Assembly (NCBI GenBank): GCA_000961645.1
Contig: LADM01000050.1
Span: 1-64,000, forward strand
DNA length: 64,000 bases
From: Gammaproteobacteria bacterium BRH_c0
GTDB taxonomy: Bacteria; Pseudomonadota; Gammaproteobacteria; Pseudomonadales; Porticoccaceae
Direction of reading: 5' to 3'
Positions 51,972 to 63,280 of this stretch are shown here, piece after piece. The notes under the pieces were generated by a model. It made no database searches. It saw only the letters and a program-made list of their open reading frames with translations, and had not been told where the DNA came from. The position numbers were made by a program, and so were the translations under genes. Each line of letters starts with the position of its first letter. Position 1 is the stretch's first letter.

Positions 51972-52059
51972 GCTATCCTCTGTGATTATTACTGTCGCAA
52001 TGTCTGACTCTTAAAACTTCACTCTGCAAAATGCCTGATTATAAAAAACGGAGCACCCT

Positions 52060-52776
52060 GTGATTAAACTGATGACCCTGATCAAATCCCCGGCCAGCGC
52101 GACGGCCGATACCGTGCGTGACTTTTGGCAGCGCGATTTTTTCCCGGCTTTTCACGCCATTCCTACTGTCAATGCCCATCTGGTCAAGGCTGTCCACCAC
52201 CATGCATTGCCGCTGGAAATCCGCCATGAGGATGGCATTCAAAATGCCCGCTGGGCCGGTGTTGGCACCTATTATTTCGACAGCCGCGTCGCCGCTGAAA
52301 AAGTGCTGGCCGACAGTCAGTATCAACAGCTCCTGGGTTCCAATCCGCAGGTCATCAGCGACACCCTCAACCTGCTGGTGGACGAGGTGTGGATTCACAA
52401 CCGCGACAAATCCCATTTGCCGATCAAGGCCTTTGCCTTTTTCAAGCGCCTGCCCCACCTGTCGCGCCTTGAGGCCCTGCAGTATTATCAGGATGTCCAC
52501 GCTCCCTACGGCGATTCAGAAGCCATCAACCGCGGCCGCACAGTGCGCTATATCCAGAACCATGTGTTGCTCGACTACCACCACCCCGATCCGCAGCTCG
52601 ATTTCGACGGCGGCCCGGAAATCTGGTTCAAATCCATGGATATCGCCCTCGACCTGTTTGGCGATCAGAAAGCCATGGAGACCCTGGCGGAGGATGAAGC
52701 CCGCTTTGTGATCCGCGGAGATCTGATCCATTTCCTCACTGACGAGGTGGTGATTTTCGACAGTGCCGACGACTAG
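52060..52776 (+). CDS. EthD-domain protein
   Basis: 238-residue protein with two EthD-like ferredoxin-fold halves (MIKLMTLIKSPASATADTVRDFWQRDFFP ... ; SHLPIKAFAFFKRLPHLSRLEALQYYQDVHAPYGDSEAINRGRTVRYIQNHVL). EthD domains bind or act on small organic compounds in ether, aromatic or sterol degradation. Start GTG with GGAG upstream. Its stop overlaps that of the convergent second EthD gene by 4 bp. Confidence 0.8.
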   Translation: MIKLMTLIKSPASATADTVRDFWQRDFFPAFHAIPTVNAHLVKAVHHHALPLEIRHEDGIQNARWAGVGTYYFDSRVAAEKVLADSQYQQLLGSNPQVISDTLNLLVDEVWIHNRDKSHLPIKAFAFFKRLPHLSRLEALQYYQDVHAPYGDSEAINRGRTVRYIQNHVLLDYHHPDPQLDFDGGPEIWFKSMDIALDLFGDQKAMETLAEDEARFVIRGDLIHFLTDEVVIFDSADD

Positions 52777-53507
52777 CCACGGTCTAGTACGGTCACCTTC
52801 CTGTCGGTGACAAAGGTTAGCATCTCTTCGGGTTTACTGAATTTCTGCTCGTCGGGACGCACGATGGCCATGTACTGGTCGTTGCCGTAGGCGATAAGCA
52901 TTTCGTCGATACTGCTGGCTCCCATATCGGCGCACATGGGGAAGAACTGGTAGGGGCCGAGCCATTGAGCCAGCCCTTCACCGGAAATCTTGCGGCCATG
53001 CACCTGGGTGTAAAGGGTGAGGCGGTTCCAGGTTTCCGGCGCCTGCTGCGCTACGACAGGATGAACATCATTCCAGTAGCGCTGGGCATCTTCGACCGCC
53101 ATACCATCCACCACATGGCCTGCCACCGTCATCCTCACGCCGGTCGCAGCGAGCTCATCCGGTTTTTTGGGGCGCACTTCACCGAGGAAAACGGCGCTGG
53201 CCTGCTGATCTACCAACGCCTCGAGGCGGGCGTTGGCGGGCGGTTCTGACAGGCTGTCAAGACCCTGCATGGCGCTGTTGTAGTCGTCGTAAAAGAGCTC
53301 GACCAAGGCGTCAAAATGGGGTGGGAAAACCTCCTCCAGCGCTGTGCTGGTGAGATCCATGGGCAGGTTGATCATCAGTTTTATCAGTACATCTTTATGC
53401 CCTGCCTGGTTGGCAATGGCTGGTGCCCAGACGTCTTTCAGATGGGATACAAATGTTTCGCGATCACTATTTGCCGAGCATTTGAGAAATGCAGTTATTC
53501 GCCACAT
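52773..53507 (-). CDS. EthD-domain protein
   Basis: 244-residue relative of the preceding EthD protein: MWRITAFLKCSANSDRETFVSHLKDVWAPAIAN, then VRMTVAGHVVDGMAVEDAQRYWNDVHPVVAQQAPETWNRLTLYTQVHG, with the YWxxxHxPxxxxxxP-like core of the second half. The frame opens at 53561, but the ATG at 53507 has a GGAG site and begins the fold. Paired head-to-tail with the other EthD gene, both beside an SDR, so they probably belong to one catabolic set. Substrate unknown. Confidence 0.78.
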   Translation of the reverse strand: MWRITAFLKCSANSDRETFVSHLKDVWAPAIANQAGHKDVLIKLMINLPMDLTSTALEEVFPPHFDALVELFYDDYNSAMQGLDSLSEPPANARLEALVDQQASAVFLGEVRPKKPDELAATGVRMTVAGHVVDGMAVEDAQRYWNDVHPVVAQQAPETWNRLTLYTQVHGRKISGEGLAQWLGPYQFFPMCADMGASSIDEMLIAYGNDQYMAIVRPDEQKFSKPEEMLTFVTDRKVTVLDRG

Positions 53508-53639
53508 AGGGTTACTCCGGAATTTATTGTTATGGCTTTGTCCCTTTGCCTGGCTTTTCATTCCAGCGCGAGGATTTGGTCAAGGGGAGAAAAACTGTCA
53601 GCCCCTGCCCGGGTTATTGTCCGCCATTAAGCCTGTGAC

Positions 53640-54074
53640 TTACAACGCCGCTGGCAACTGGCGGCGGATTTTGTCGAGGCTTTCCTCCACCACATTGACC
53701 GCCTTGTCGGTGGTCAGGGCGGCAGTGACCGGGTGCAGCTCCTTGCGCAACATGCCGAGAAATTCAGGCGGGGCAAGAATGTAGAGCCGGATGATCTCGC
53801 CCGCCAGGGCATCACTGTTGAGCACTTCGGCTACCTCGCGGGCAAACAGGCCCACCGTATGGCTGTGAACCTCGCGGTTATCATTGAGACTGTGGGCACC
53901 ACTACCGCCATCGCGACCGCGATCACGCCCCGGGCGGTCACTGGCTATGTCCTGTATCCGCTGGCGGGAAGCCTCGTGAACCCTGTCCGCAATTTCGTGC
54001 AGGACACCGCTGTCCTGGTCCTTGGCAAAGTAACGCATACGACTTGAATCACACACAACAATCCTGATTTTCAT
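53640..54074 (-). CDS. Host-attachment family protein (AtsE-like)
   Basis: 144-residue protein of the Host_attach (PF10116) family, named from Agrobacterium attachment studies; its biochemical role is unclear and it resembles eRF1/Pelota-like folds. Visible features: MKIRIVVCDSSRMRYFAKDQDSGVLHEIADRVHEASRQRIQDIASDRPGRDRGRDGGSGAHSLNDNREVHSHTVGLFAREVAEVLN and LYILAPPEFLGMLRKEL. Two ATGs (54077, 54074); GGAGG spacing favours 54074. It lies 133 bp upstream of the second EthD gene. Confidence 0.85.
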   Translation of the reverse strand: MKIRIVVCDSSRMRYFAKDQDSGVLHEIADRVHEASRQRIQDIASDRPGRDRGRDGGSGAHSLNDNREVHSHTVGLFAREVAEVLNSDALAGEIIRLYILAPPEFLGMLRKELHPVTAALTTDKAVNVVEESLDKIRRQLPAAL

Positions 54075-54143
54075 CATTTGCCTCCACCCGCTGATGACTG
54101 GATAAAATGCTTACAACTGTAACCGTGACTTCCGATTGCCCCT

Positions 54144-54167
54144 GATGTTCAATCTCGACTGAACATC
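54144..54167. repeat. 8-bp inverted repeat between ldt and host-attachment genes
   Basis: GATGTTCA (54144-54151) and TGAACATC (54160-54167) with an 8-nt loop, 8 bp past the end of the L,D-transpeptidase gene. No T run. Operator or weak 3' hairpin. Confidence 0.55.
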
Positions 54168-54174
54168 TGTGCTG

Positions 54175-55920
54175 TTAATTTCCCCCTGCGCGCAAGGCAT
54201 TCACCAGTGCGTCATCGCGAGAGTAGATATCGGGGCGGAACTCTAGCTCACCGTCCTCATCCACATCCACGGTCCAATAGGCCAGCACAATGGGCACCGG
54301 GGTCGGCAGGTTGACATTGCGGGTGCGACCGCTGGCCTTGATCGCCTCGATCTGCAAGCGCTTGTCCTCGCTGACCCCTTCAAAAAGTATAGATGAAAGA
54401 TCCATGGCCCCCTCGACCCGCACACAGCCGGAACTGGTGGTGCGCTGTTCATTGGCGAACAGCTTGCGGTTCGGGGTGTCGTGCAGATACACGGCAAAGG
54501 GGTTGGGGAACCGTATCGCCACCAGCCCAAGCGCATTGTTGGGTCCGGCGTCCTGGCGCAGCCGGATGGCGCCCGGGTTGTTCCAGTTGATGGCATAGGG
54601 GTCGAGCTGCCGCCCATCCGGACCCAGCACCCTGATGCGGTTTTTCGCCAGATAGCCGATATCGCGGCGAATTTCCGGCAGCTTGTCCTTGCGATAGATG
54701 GTGGGCGGCACCGTCCAGGTGGGATTAAAGGTGAGGTGGGTAATGCGCGATTTGAGCACAGGTGTGGGCCGGGCGCTGGTGCCAACCTGCACCCGGCTGC
54801 GCCACAGGGGGGCGTAATCGCGCAGGTAAATGACCTCGGCACCGGCGATATCCACCAGCACGGTGTTGAACTCAATCTCGCGCCACAGCCAGCGCAAACG
54901 CTCAAGATTGGCCCTGATCTGGTCATAGCGGAAGGCGCGGGACAGGTTCATCTCCTGCCGGGTTTGCGGACCTACTATGCCATCGGTTTTGAGGCGATGA
55001 CGGCGCTGGAATTCCCTGACCGCTGCTGAGAGTGTTTCATCGTACTGTTCAGCACTAGCTACTTCAGGACTAGCTACTTCAGGAGCAGCCACTTCAGGAG
55101 CAGCCATTTCACGACCAGCCATTTCGCCGCCTGCAGGGCTCAGATAGCCTTCCGCCTCAAGGCGCTGGCGTACCAGCGGCGTCCGGCTATCCTCCATGCC
55201 GGGCCGCAGGATTGGCCCCGGCGGCACCTGCGGCCAGCCCACAAAGCGGTATTGATCGCGCCACTGGCCATAGGCCTGGCGCAACTGGTGATAGCGTGCC
55301 AAGCCGGGCCGCGCCCGCTGGAATGCCACGCCGATATCGGCAAGACCGGAAGCGGCGAGGCTCTCCAGCTGGGCCAGGGTATCCAGCTGTGCCTGGTGTT
55401 CAAGCCCCACCAGGGGCGCAACCTCCGTCAGCGCACCATCCGCGCGCGGCGCGCGCCACAGAGGCTCAAGTGCTTCAGCGTTCAATTTGCCATGACTGAG
55501 GTGGTAGAGCGCATTAAGGTAGCCATAGGATGCCTGCAACTCCCTGCACACCAGGGCATCGTGATCAGTGACGGCAATATCCCGCAGCTCACGCAGCTGC
55601 ATGACACCGTAATCGAGGGGGTCGAGACCGTCCTCCACCAGTCCGTCGATAGCCAGAATCAGGGATTCATAACGCTGGGAATCGAGCCATAGTGGCCTGA
55701 AATCATTGTCGGCATACAAACCAGCGACAGTGCGGGCAACAGGATGGTCGTCATCGACGGCGCTGATAACACAAGCGGGGGCTGGGTTGGCCAGTTGCCG
55801 CTGCAGGCTGGAGGATGGGTCAGAGGCTACAGTTACAGCACTTGCCGACGATATGCCTGCGGATACGGCGACTGCCAGTAATGTCCACACACCGCACCAC
55901 AGTGTACAAATTTTATACAA
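54175..55920 (-). CDS. L,D-transpeptidase, LdtD/YcbB-like
   Basis: Periplasmic enzyme forming 3-3 cross-links in peptidoglycan. 581 residues from the chosen start: signal peptide (YKICTLWCGVWTLLAVAVSAG), scaffold domain, a peptidoglycan-binding domain near AVREFQRRHRLKTDGIVGPQTRQEMN, then the YkuD catalytic domain with HDTPNRKLFANEQRTTSSGCVRVEGA, whose SGCVRV holds the nucleophilic Cys and whose upstream His is present. The frame opens at a GTG (55971); the TTG at 55920 has GGAG eight bases before it and yields the signal peptide. Five 15-bp repeats (55051-55125) encode a pentapeptide linker. Confidence 0.88.
   Translation of the reverse strand: MYKICTLWCGVWTLLAVAVSAGISSASAVTVASDPSSSLQRQLANPAPACVISAVDDDHPVARTVAGLYADNDFRPLWLDSQRYESLILAIDGLVEDGLDPLDYGVMQLRELRDIAVTDHDALVCRELQASYGYLNALYHLSHGKLNAEALEPLWRAPRADGALTEVAPLVGLEHQAQLDTLAQLESLAASGLADIGVAFQRARPGLARYHQLRQAYGQWRDQYRFVGWPQVPPGPILRPGMEDSRTPLVRQRLEAEGYLSPAGGEMAGREMAAPEVAAPEVASPEVASAEQYDETLSAAVREFQRRHRLKTDGIVGPQTRQEMNLSRAFRYDQIRANLERLRWLWREIEFNTVLVDIAGAEVIYLRDYAPLWRSRVQVGTSARPTPVLKSRITHLTFNPTWTVPPTIYRKDKLPEIRRDIGYLAKNRIRVLGPDGRQLDPYAINWNNPGAIRLRQDAGPNNALGLVAIRFPNPFAVYLHDTPNRKLFANEQRTTSSGCVRVEGAMDLSSILFEGVSEDKRLQIEAIKASGRTRNVNLPTPVPIVLAYWTVDVDEDGELEFRPDIYSRDDALVNALRAGGN
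55051..55125. repeat. Five 15-bp tandem repeats inside the L,D-transpeptidase gene
   Basis: Five in-frame 15-bp units (55051, 55066, 55081, 55096, 55111) with a few substitutions. They encode EMAGR-EMAAP-EVAAP-EVASP-EVASA, a flexible linker between scaffold and peptidoglycan-binding parts. In-frame copy-number change would lengthen or shorten the linker. Confidence 0.92.
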
Positions 55921-56133
55921 CGGTTTTTCTCCGGGCCATTGCCTGCTAGAATCCCCGCATCGAACTGGCACTCAGTGATGAGTAGTCGATCATGGGCAAC
56001 CGGCGCAGCACACTATTATTCAAAATCTGTCAGCCTGCAGCCCTTCAGAGTCTGGAAGACCGCTAACAACCAACCAGTATTCAAACCTGCTGGACGAGTA
56101 TTCAAGACTACTGGAAAAGAGGCACAATACCAA

Positions 56134-56892
56134 ATGAACAACACTGCTTGCCGGCGTTTGCTCGCTGTTCTCTCCCTTTGTTTTGCCGCTACCGGCATCG
56201 CATTTGCCGCTACCGGCATCGCAGCACCGTCCTCACTCCCTAGCCCATCTACCAAGCATTCCCTCACTGAGCGGCTGGCCCAGCAGGCGCCAACGCTCAG
56301 CAAGGCGGTGCTGAAAAAAGCCATTGCCGCCATGGATTGCGCTGTCAGGGGCGGCCAGCCCGGTGCCGAGCGCCTGGCTGTTATCGACTTTTCGCGCCCC
56401 TCTTCCGAGCCACGGCTGTGGATTTTCGATCTCGCCAGCAAATCCCTGGTACTGGAGGAACTGGTCGCCCACGGCAGGAACTCCGGCGAAAATTTCGCCA
56501 CCACCTTCTCCAACCGGGAGGGCAGCCATCAATCCAGTATCGGCCTGTTTCGCTCCCAGGAAAGCTATGTGGGCAGCCACGGCTACTCCCTGCGCATGGA
56601 TGGCATGGAACCGGGCATAAACGACAACGCCCGCGACCGCGCCATCGTCATCCACGGTGCCGACTATGTTGATCCCGACTGGATCGAGCGCCACGGCAGG
56701 ATAGGCCGCAGCCACGGCTGCCCCGCCGTGCGCCGGGAAGTCGCCAGCCAGGTGGTGGACACGCTCAAGGATGGGCAGTTCGTTTTCTCGTACTACCCCG
56801 ACAAGGCCTGGTTGCGCTCCTCCGCCTACCTCAATTGCAAGCCAGGCCAGATCGCCAGACTGAGCGCCCACCACAAGCGCAGCGACGGTTGA
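56134..56892 (+). CDS. Murein L,D-transpeptidase catalytic-domain protein (YkuD_2 type)
   Basis: 252-residue exported protein with signal peptide (MNNTACRRLLAVLSLCFAATGIAFAATGIA). The catalytic domain is of the second YkuD type: LAVIDFSRPSSEPRLWIFDLASKSLVLEELVAHGRNSGENFATTFSNREGSHQSSIGLFRS, HGADYVDPDWIERHGRIGRSHGCPAVRREV, where the SHGCPAV segment has the nucleophile Cys. A longer frame from 55939 has no signal peptide, so I take the ATG at 56134. A perfect 21-bp tandem duplication (56182-56202, 56203-56223) doubles FAATGIA in the signal peptide. Divergent from the LdtD-like gene. Confidence 0.85.
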   Translation: MNNTACRRLLAVLSLCFAATGIAFAATGIAAPSSLPSPSTKHSLTERLAQQAPTLSKAVLKKAIAAMDCAVRGGQPGAERLAVIDFSRPSSEPRLWIFDLASKSLVLEELVAHGRNSGENFATTFSNREGSHQSSIGLFRSQESYVGSHGYSLRMDGMEPGINDNARDRAIVIHGADYVDPDWIERHGRIGRSHGCPAVRREVASQVVDTLKDGQFVFSYYPDKAWLRSSAYLNCKPGQIARLSAHHKRSDG

Positions 56893-57170
56893 TTGGCCGT
56901 CGCCCCAGCGCGATTTCCCTGCACACTGTTTAGCCTGCACCCGGTGTAGCCTGCAAACCCGTCACCGCTAAGACAAGCCCCATAACCGCAGCCACAGCGC
57001 GCCTGGCCATGATTGCTGGCTCTGTGAAGTAGCGGCTGTCAGCATTATCCTGCTGCCTCTTTCGGTAAAAAAATGGCCAGAGAGGGAAATTACCGTTACA
57101 TTATGTCGGCAGCCTTTCCCCAGACATACCCGGACATAGTGCCGGCAGATAACAACAATCAGGAGCATTC

Positions 57171-57422
57171 ATGTCACTTCCCACTGAAATCCAGCAAGAA
57201 ATCCACATGCTCGCCCTGTTCGATCCCGCCTCCACCCTGGCGGGCATCAAGGTCCACCACGATGCCGAACCTGCCGCCATTGCTGCCATAGAGCGGCTCC
57301 ATGCCAAAGGGCTGGTAACACTGCCTGATGGTGGCTACCTGACGACACTGGGCCAGGAAGCAGTTCGCCACCTCGATGGGCTTGTCACCATTTTAACCAG
57401 CGATATCGAGGTGCATTCCTGA
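57171..57422 (+). CDS. TIGR02647 family small protein
   Basis: 83-residue conserved protein found in pseudomonads and relatives (TIGR02647), likely a small winged-helix DNA-binding protein. MSLPTEIQQEIHMLALFDPASTLAGIKVHHDAEPAAIAAIERLHAKGLVTLPDGGYLTTLGQEAVRHLDGLVTIL shows the L-F-D/N-S-T...GIKVHH and GLVTxPDGGYLTxLG signatures. Function unproven. AGGAG ribosome site. The 56893-57170 gap has no gene visible. Confidence 0.85.
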   Translation: MSLPTEIQQEIHMLALFDPASTLAGIKVHHDAEPAAIAAIERLHAKGLVTLPDGGYLTTLGQEAVRHLDGLVTILTSDIEVHS

Positions 57423-57508
57423 CTTCAACCCGCGGCACAATCAGCGCAGCCCAACCATAGCAGTCATATCCCCACCACAGCGGAGACAAACGCAACAGGA
57501 GAAGGACC

Positions 57509-58192
57509 ATGAGCGAAACAAACCAGTTTGATATCAATAAAGTGATCAACGATGCCAAAAGTGTGCTCACCAACCCTGCCGGTTATTACCAGACCATGGC
57601 CAAAAGCGGGGGCTTTGTTGAACCCCTGATTTTTATTGCGGTTATGGCAGTAGCCATGGGCGTTATTTCTGCCATTCTCTCGCTGTTCAGTTCCGGCGCT
57701 GGGGGTATGCTGGCCTGGGGTTTTGCAGCTATTGTGATACTGCCCATCGGTGCGGTGATCGGGGCCTTTATTGGCGCAGCCATTCTCTTCGTAGTGTGGA
57801 AACTGATGGGGTCGGAAGAATCCTACGAAACCGCCTTCCGCTGCCTTGCAGCAGCCACAGCGGTGTATCCCGTGATGGCGATTCTGTCGATCATTCCCTA
57901 TATCGGCACCATTATCGGCATTGCCTGGCTCAGCTACCTGATGATCGAAGCCAGCGTGAATGTCCATGGCCGCGAACGCAAAACCGCCAATCTGGTATTC
58001 GGCATTATTGGCGCGCTGATGATCCTCTCCAATGTCAGCAGCGAATATGCCGCCCGCCAGATGGCTGACCGGATGGAAGACTTTGGCAACAATTTCGAGG
58101 AATACCAGAACCTGCCACCGGATGAAGCGGGCAAGAAGTTCGGAGAATTTCTCAAGGGTCTTGAAGAAGGCATGGGCGAGCAGCCACAATAA
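57509..58192 (+). CDS. Yip1-family membrane protein
   Basis: 227-residue inner-membrane protein with about five helices: VEPLIFIAVMAVAMGVISAILSLF, GFAAIVILPIGAVIGAFIGAAILFVVW, AFRCLAAATAVYPVMAILSIIPYIGTIIGIAWLSYLMIEAS. The AxxAxxxYPxxxxLSxIPxIGxIIGIAW signature marks the Yip1/YIPF family. C-terminal tail is charged and coiled (DRMEDFGNNFEEYQNLPPDEAGKKFGEFLKGLEE). Role in bacteria unknown. GGAGAAGG ribosome site; followed by a terminator. Confidence 0.85.
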   Translation: MSETNQFDINKVINDAKSVLTNPAGYYQTMAKSGGFVEPLIFIAVMAVAMGVISAILSLFSSGAGGMLAWGFAAIVILPIGAVIGAFIGAAILFVVWKLMGSEESYETAFRCLAAATAVYPVMAILSIIPYIGTIIGIAWLSYLMIEASVNVHGRERKTANLVFGIIGALMILSNVSSEYAARQMADRMEDFGNNFEEYQNLPPDEAGKKFGEFLKGLEEGMGEQPQ

Positions 58193-58222
58193 ACGCTGAA
58201 ACTACCCGCTGCATACCCCCAC

Positions 58223-58253
58223 AAAAAAGGCAGGAATCTTTCCTGCCTTTTTT
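58223..58253. terminator. Bidirectional rho-independent terminator
   Basis: AAAAAAGGCAGGAA (58223-58236) pairs perfectly with TTCCTGCCTTTTTT (58240-58253) around a TCT loop. It lies between the convergent Yip1 and maeB genes and can serve both. Confidence 0.92.
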
Positions 58254-58288
58254 GTTTGCGGCACCTCGACCAACCTCAAAACAAACGG

Positions 58289-60580
58289 TTATTTGCTCTG
58301 TTTGCGGTACAGCACATCCGCCACCGTGAGTGCGCTGGTGTTGAGAATACCGCGTCCGGATACCGAGGGAATCAGGATATGAGCGGGTTTGTTGAGACCG
58401 TAGAGGAAAGGCCCCACCAGCCGCGCATTGGTCAGTGAGCGGATCAGCCCCAGGGCAATGCTGGCCGCATCCATATTGGGCATAACCAGCAGGTTGGCGC
58501 GTCCGGTGAGATTGGCATTGCCGTAGATGGTATTGCGCAGGCTCTCGTTGAGGGCCGACAGGGCGTGCATTTCACCGTCCACTTCAATACCGGGCAGATC
58601 GGCACGCAGCTGCGCCGCGGCATTTTTCATCTTGATGGCGGAGCAGTCTTCGTAGGTGCCAAAGTTGGAGTGCGACAGCAGCGCTACCTTGGGCTCGATA
58701 TCGAAACGGTTCTTGACGAAATCAATCGCGTCCTTGGCAATGGCGACGATTTCTTCCTCGCTCGGGTCCACATTGACAAAGGGATCGGCGATAAAGAGCG
58801 GCCCATCTTCCAGCAACAGGGCACAAACTGAAGACAGCTGACCGCTGCCACGGCTGAGGCCAATGATAGGGGTGATGTCCTTGAGGTGCTCGTCAAAGCG
58901 GCCCACCTTGCCGCAGATCATGCCATCCGCTTCACCCATCGCCACCATGATGGCGGCGAGCACTGTGGCATTGCTGTGTACCGCGCTGCGGGCGGCCTCG
59001 ACGGAAATGCCGGAACGGCCCACCTGATCGTGGTAATACTGCCAGTACTTGTCATCCTGATCCGCCAGGCGGGCATCGAAGATTTCAATATCCTGACCGG
59101 AGCGGATCCGCAGGCCCATCTTCTCAATCTTGCTGTTGATCACATCAGGGCGACCGATCAGCAGTGGCGTGGCGATTTTCTCATCCACCACCGCCTGCAT
59201 GGCCAGCAGCACATCGTCGTTTTCACCTTCGGCATAGACAATGCGGGCAGGGTTGCGGCGCGCCAGCTCGATAATGGGCTGCATGAACAGACGGCTGCCG
59301 CTGACATAGGAGTGCAACCTGGTGCGGTAGGCTTCCAGATCGTGGATGGGGCGGGTAGCAACACCGCTCTCCATGGCCGCTTTAACCACCGCCAGCGGCA
59401 CCTCCTCGATCAGGCGCGGATCAAAGGGCTTGGGGATCAGGTATTCGCGGCCAAACTTGAGATCCTCGCCGACATAGGCCTGGGCCACGGTTTCGGTAAT
59501 CTCGCGATGAGCCAGGTCGGCAATGGCGCGCACGCAGGCCTGTTTCATCTCTTCGTTGATGGTGGTGGCGCCACAGTCGAGGGCGCCGCGGAAGATAAAG
59601 GGAAAACACAGGACGTTGTTGACCTGGTTGGGGTAGTCGGAACGACCGGTGGCGAGAATGGCGTCGGGGCGCGCAGCCCTGGCCACTTCCGGCATGATTT
59701 CCGGTACCGGGTTGGACATGGCGAGGATCAGCGGGTCGCGGGCCATTTTCACAACCATCTCGGCGCTCAGCACATTGGGGCCGGAGAGCCCCAGAAACAG
59801 GTCGGCATTATCAATGGCATCGTCCAGGGTGCGGTCGCTGGTGTCTACCGCGTACTGTTCTTTCCAGGGGTTCATGCCCTCGGCGCGGCCCTTGTAGATA
59901 ACACCGCTGCGGTCGATCATGCGGATATTTGCTTTGCGCAGCCCCATGCTGCACAGCAGGTCGACACAGGCGATACTCGCGGCGCCCGCGCCGGATACCA
60001 CCAGCTTGATGTCTTCAATGTTCTTGTTGACGATTCGCAGGCCGTTGTAGACCGCCGCCGCAGAGACAATGGCGGTGCCGTGCTGGTCGTCGTGGAAAAC
60101 CGGGATTTTCATCCGCTCCTTGAGCTTGCGCTCCACCTCAAAACATTCCGGCGCCTTGATGTCTTCGAGGTTGATGCCTCCGAACGTGGGTTCCAGGGAG
60201 GCAATTACATCCACCAGCTTGTCCACATCCAGCTCGTCAATTTCAATATCGAACACATCGATATTGGCGAACTTCTTGAACAGCACCGCCTTGCCTTCCA
60301 TCACCGGCTTGGACGCCAGAGGACCGATATCCCCCAGTCCCAGCACAGCGGTGCCGTTGGTAATTACCGCCACCAGGTTGCCGCGGGCGGTGAGATTTGC
60401 CGCTTCCCTCGGATCGGCCGCAATCGCTTCACAGGGGTACGCCACACCGGGAGAGTAGGCCCGCGCCAGATCGCGGGCATTGGCCAGGGGCTTGGTGGGG
60501 CGGATCGCCAGTTTGCCGGGCGTGGGATCGGTGTGATAGCGAAGGGCACTCTCTTTGAAGGAGTCATCGGTCATGATCAT
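58289..60580 (-). CDS. maeB: NADP-dependent malic enzyme, phosphotransacetylase-fused
   Basis: Decarboxylates malate to pyruvate, making NADPH. 763 residues. Malic domain: [92 protein letters not shown] (NADP site), [29 protein letters not shown]. The C-terminal ~330 residues form the PTA-like domain ([31 protein letters not shown]), regulatory and not catalytic in MaeB. Two ATGs, 60580 and 60574; AGGAA fits either. Tandem 16-bp repeats carry further AGGAAA copies upstream. Confidence 0.95.
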   Translation of the reverse strand: MIMTDDSFKESALRYHTDPTPGKLAIRPTKPLANARDLARAYSPGVAYPCEAIAADPREAANLTARGNLVAVITNGTAVLGLGDIGPLASKPVMEGKAVLFKKFANIDVFDIEIDELDVDKLVDVIASLEPTFGGINLEDIKAPECFEVERKLKERMKIPVFHDDQHGTAIVSAAAVYNGLRIVNKNIEDIKLVVSGAGAASIACVDLLCSMGLRKANIRMIDRSGVIYKGRAEGMNPWKEQYAVDTSDRTLDDAIDNADLFLGLSGPNVLSAEMVVKMARDPLILAMSNPVPEIMPEVARAARPDAILATGRSDYPNQVNNVLCFPFIFRGALDCGATTINEEMKQACVRAIADLAHREITETVAQAYVGEDLKFGREYLIPKPFDPRLIEEVPLAVVKAAMESGVATRPIHDLEAYRTRLHSYVSGSRLFMQPIIELARRNPARIVYAEGENDDVLLAMQAVVDEKIATPLLIGRPDVINSKIEKMGLRIRSGQDIEIFDARLADQDDKYWQYYHDQVGRSGISVEAARSAVHSNATVLAAIMVAMGEADGMICGKVGRFDEHLKDITPIIGLSRGSGQLSSVCALLLEDGPLFIADPFVNVDPSEEEIVAIAKDAIDFVKNRFDIEPKVALLSHSNFGTYEDCSAIKMKNAAAQLRADLPGIEVDGEMHALSALNESLRNTIYGNANLTGRANLLVMPNMDAASIALGLIRSLTNARLVGPFLYGLNKPAHILIPSVSGRGILNTSALTVADVLYRKQSK

Positions 60581-60582
60581 TA

Positions 60583-60646
60583 TTTCCTGAGTGAAAAGTT
60601 TCCTGATTAAAAAGTTTCCTGAGTGAAAAGTTTCCAGAGCGAAAAG
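60583..60646. repeat. 16-bp tandem repeats in the maeB leader
   Basis: Four units of TTTCCTGAGTGAAAAG or close variants at 60583, 60599, 60615 and 60631 (plus strand). On the maeB strand each unit contains AGGAAA or TGGAAA, so the first copy supplies the ribosome site and the others repeat it further upstream. Confidence 0.93.
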
Positions 60647-60868
60647 CTTTCAGGGCGGATAGATTCCCGAGCCAGATTTCTGGACTTATTGTCGAATGAT
60701 TGCAGGTAAAAAAGAGGGCTATTCTAGCCCTTAACCAACGGGCAATGCCAATCTCCAGAGGGCATTGCTGCGGGCTTTTGGCTGATTTGCTGCAATAGCG
60801 GCAGGCTTTGCTTACACCCAGTGTCAAAGCTGGGTGTGAACGGGCCATGACAAAGCCCATCCTGCTGA

Positions 60869-62797
<1,929 letters not shown>

Positions 62798-62943
62798 GGC
62801 GCGGGATTATGCCCTACTTGCCAGCCCTGCGTCCCACCACAGATTCAGGGGGAATAACAGTTCCGCCAACCTTTCACTTGAGGGTGGAAATTTGTCTATA
62901 ATGCGTTCCGAGCATGCCCTACAAACACGAACAGGAGTCGTTC

Positions 62944-63183
62944 ATGAACAGAGAGCGCCGCAAGGGTCTACCCCCCGTGCCAGGTGAGCTGGAAAAGCTG
63001 CTCAACAACATTCAGCTGATCACACTGCGCGAACTGCAGAATTTTGGCTGGACTGTTGAACTGGTCAGGCGACCACTGTTTACCACCCCTATCGCCGTAC
63101 TGAAAAGTCCAGATGGCAAGAAAATGGCAACTATCGAGGAAGACGGCACCGTCAATTACAATCCCGACATTGTGATTCGCTAG
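62944..63183 (+). CDS. Small conserved protein of unknown function
   Basis: 79-residue protein: MNRERRKGLPPVPGELEKLLNNIQLITLRELQNFGWTVELVRRPLFTTPIAVLKSPDGKKMATIEEDGTVNYNPDIVIR. The basic N-terminus, a helix (LEKLLNNIQLITLRELQNFGW) and a beta-rich tail resemble small proteins seen upstream of djlA-like genes, but I cannot name a family with confidence. AGGAG before the ATG; a frame from 62914 is not family-like. Divergent from the ABC-F gene, 97 bp upstream of djlA. Confidence 0.7.
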   Translation: MNRERRKGLPPVPGELEKLLNNIQLITLRELQNFGWTVELVRRPLFTTPIAVLKSPDGKKMATIEEDGTVNYNPDIVIR

Positions 63184-63280
63184 CATTCCTGCCGTTTGCC
63201 ACTGACACCCCGCACCCCCGGAATTGCCCTCTGCTGGCAATTCCACCCATCGCTGATCACCGCCGGAGCCTGATTCAACC

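Noticed and set aside
58886..60610. Long plus-strand frame of 574 codons opposite maeB
   Set aside because: It is a shadow of the strongly conserved maeB on the other strand and its translation has no recognisable domain.
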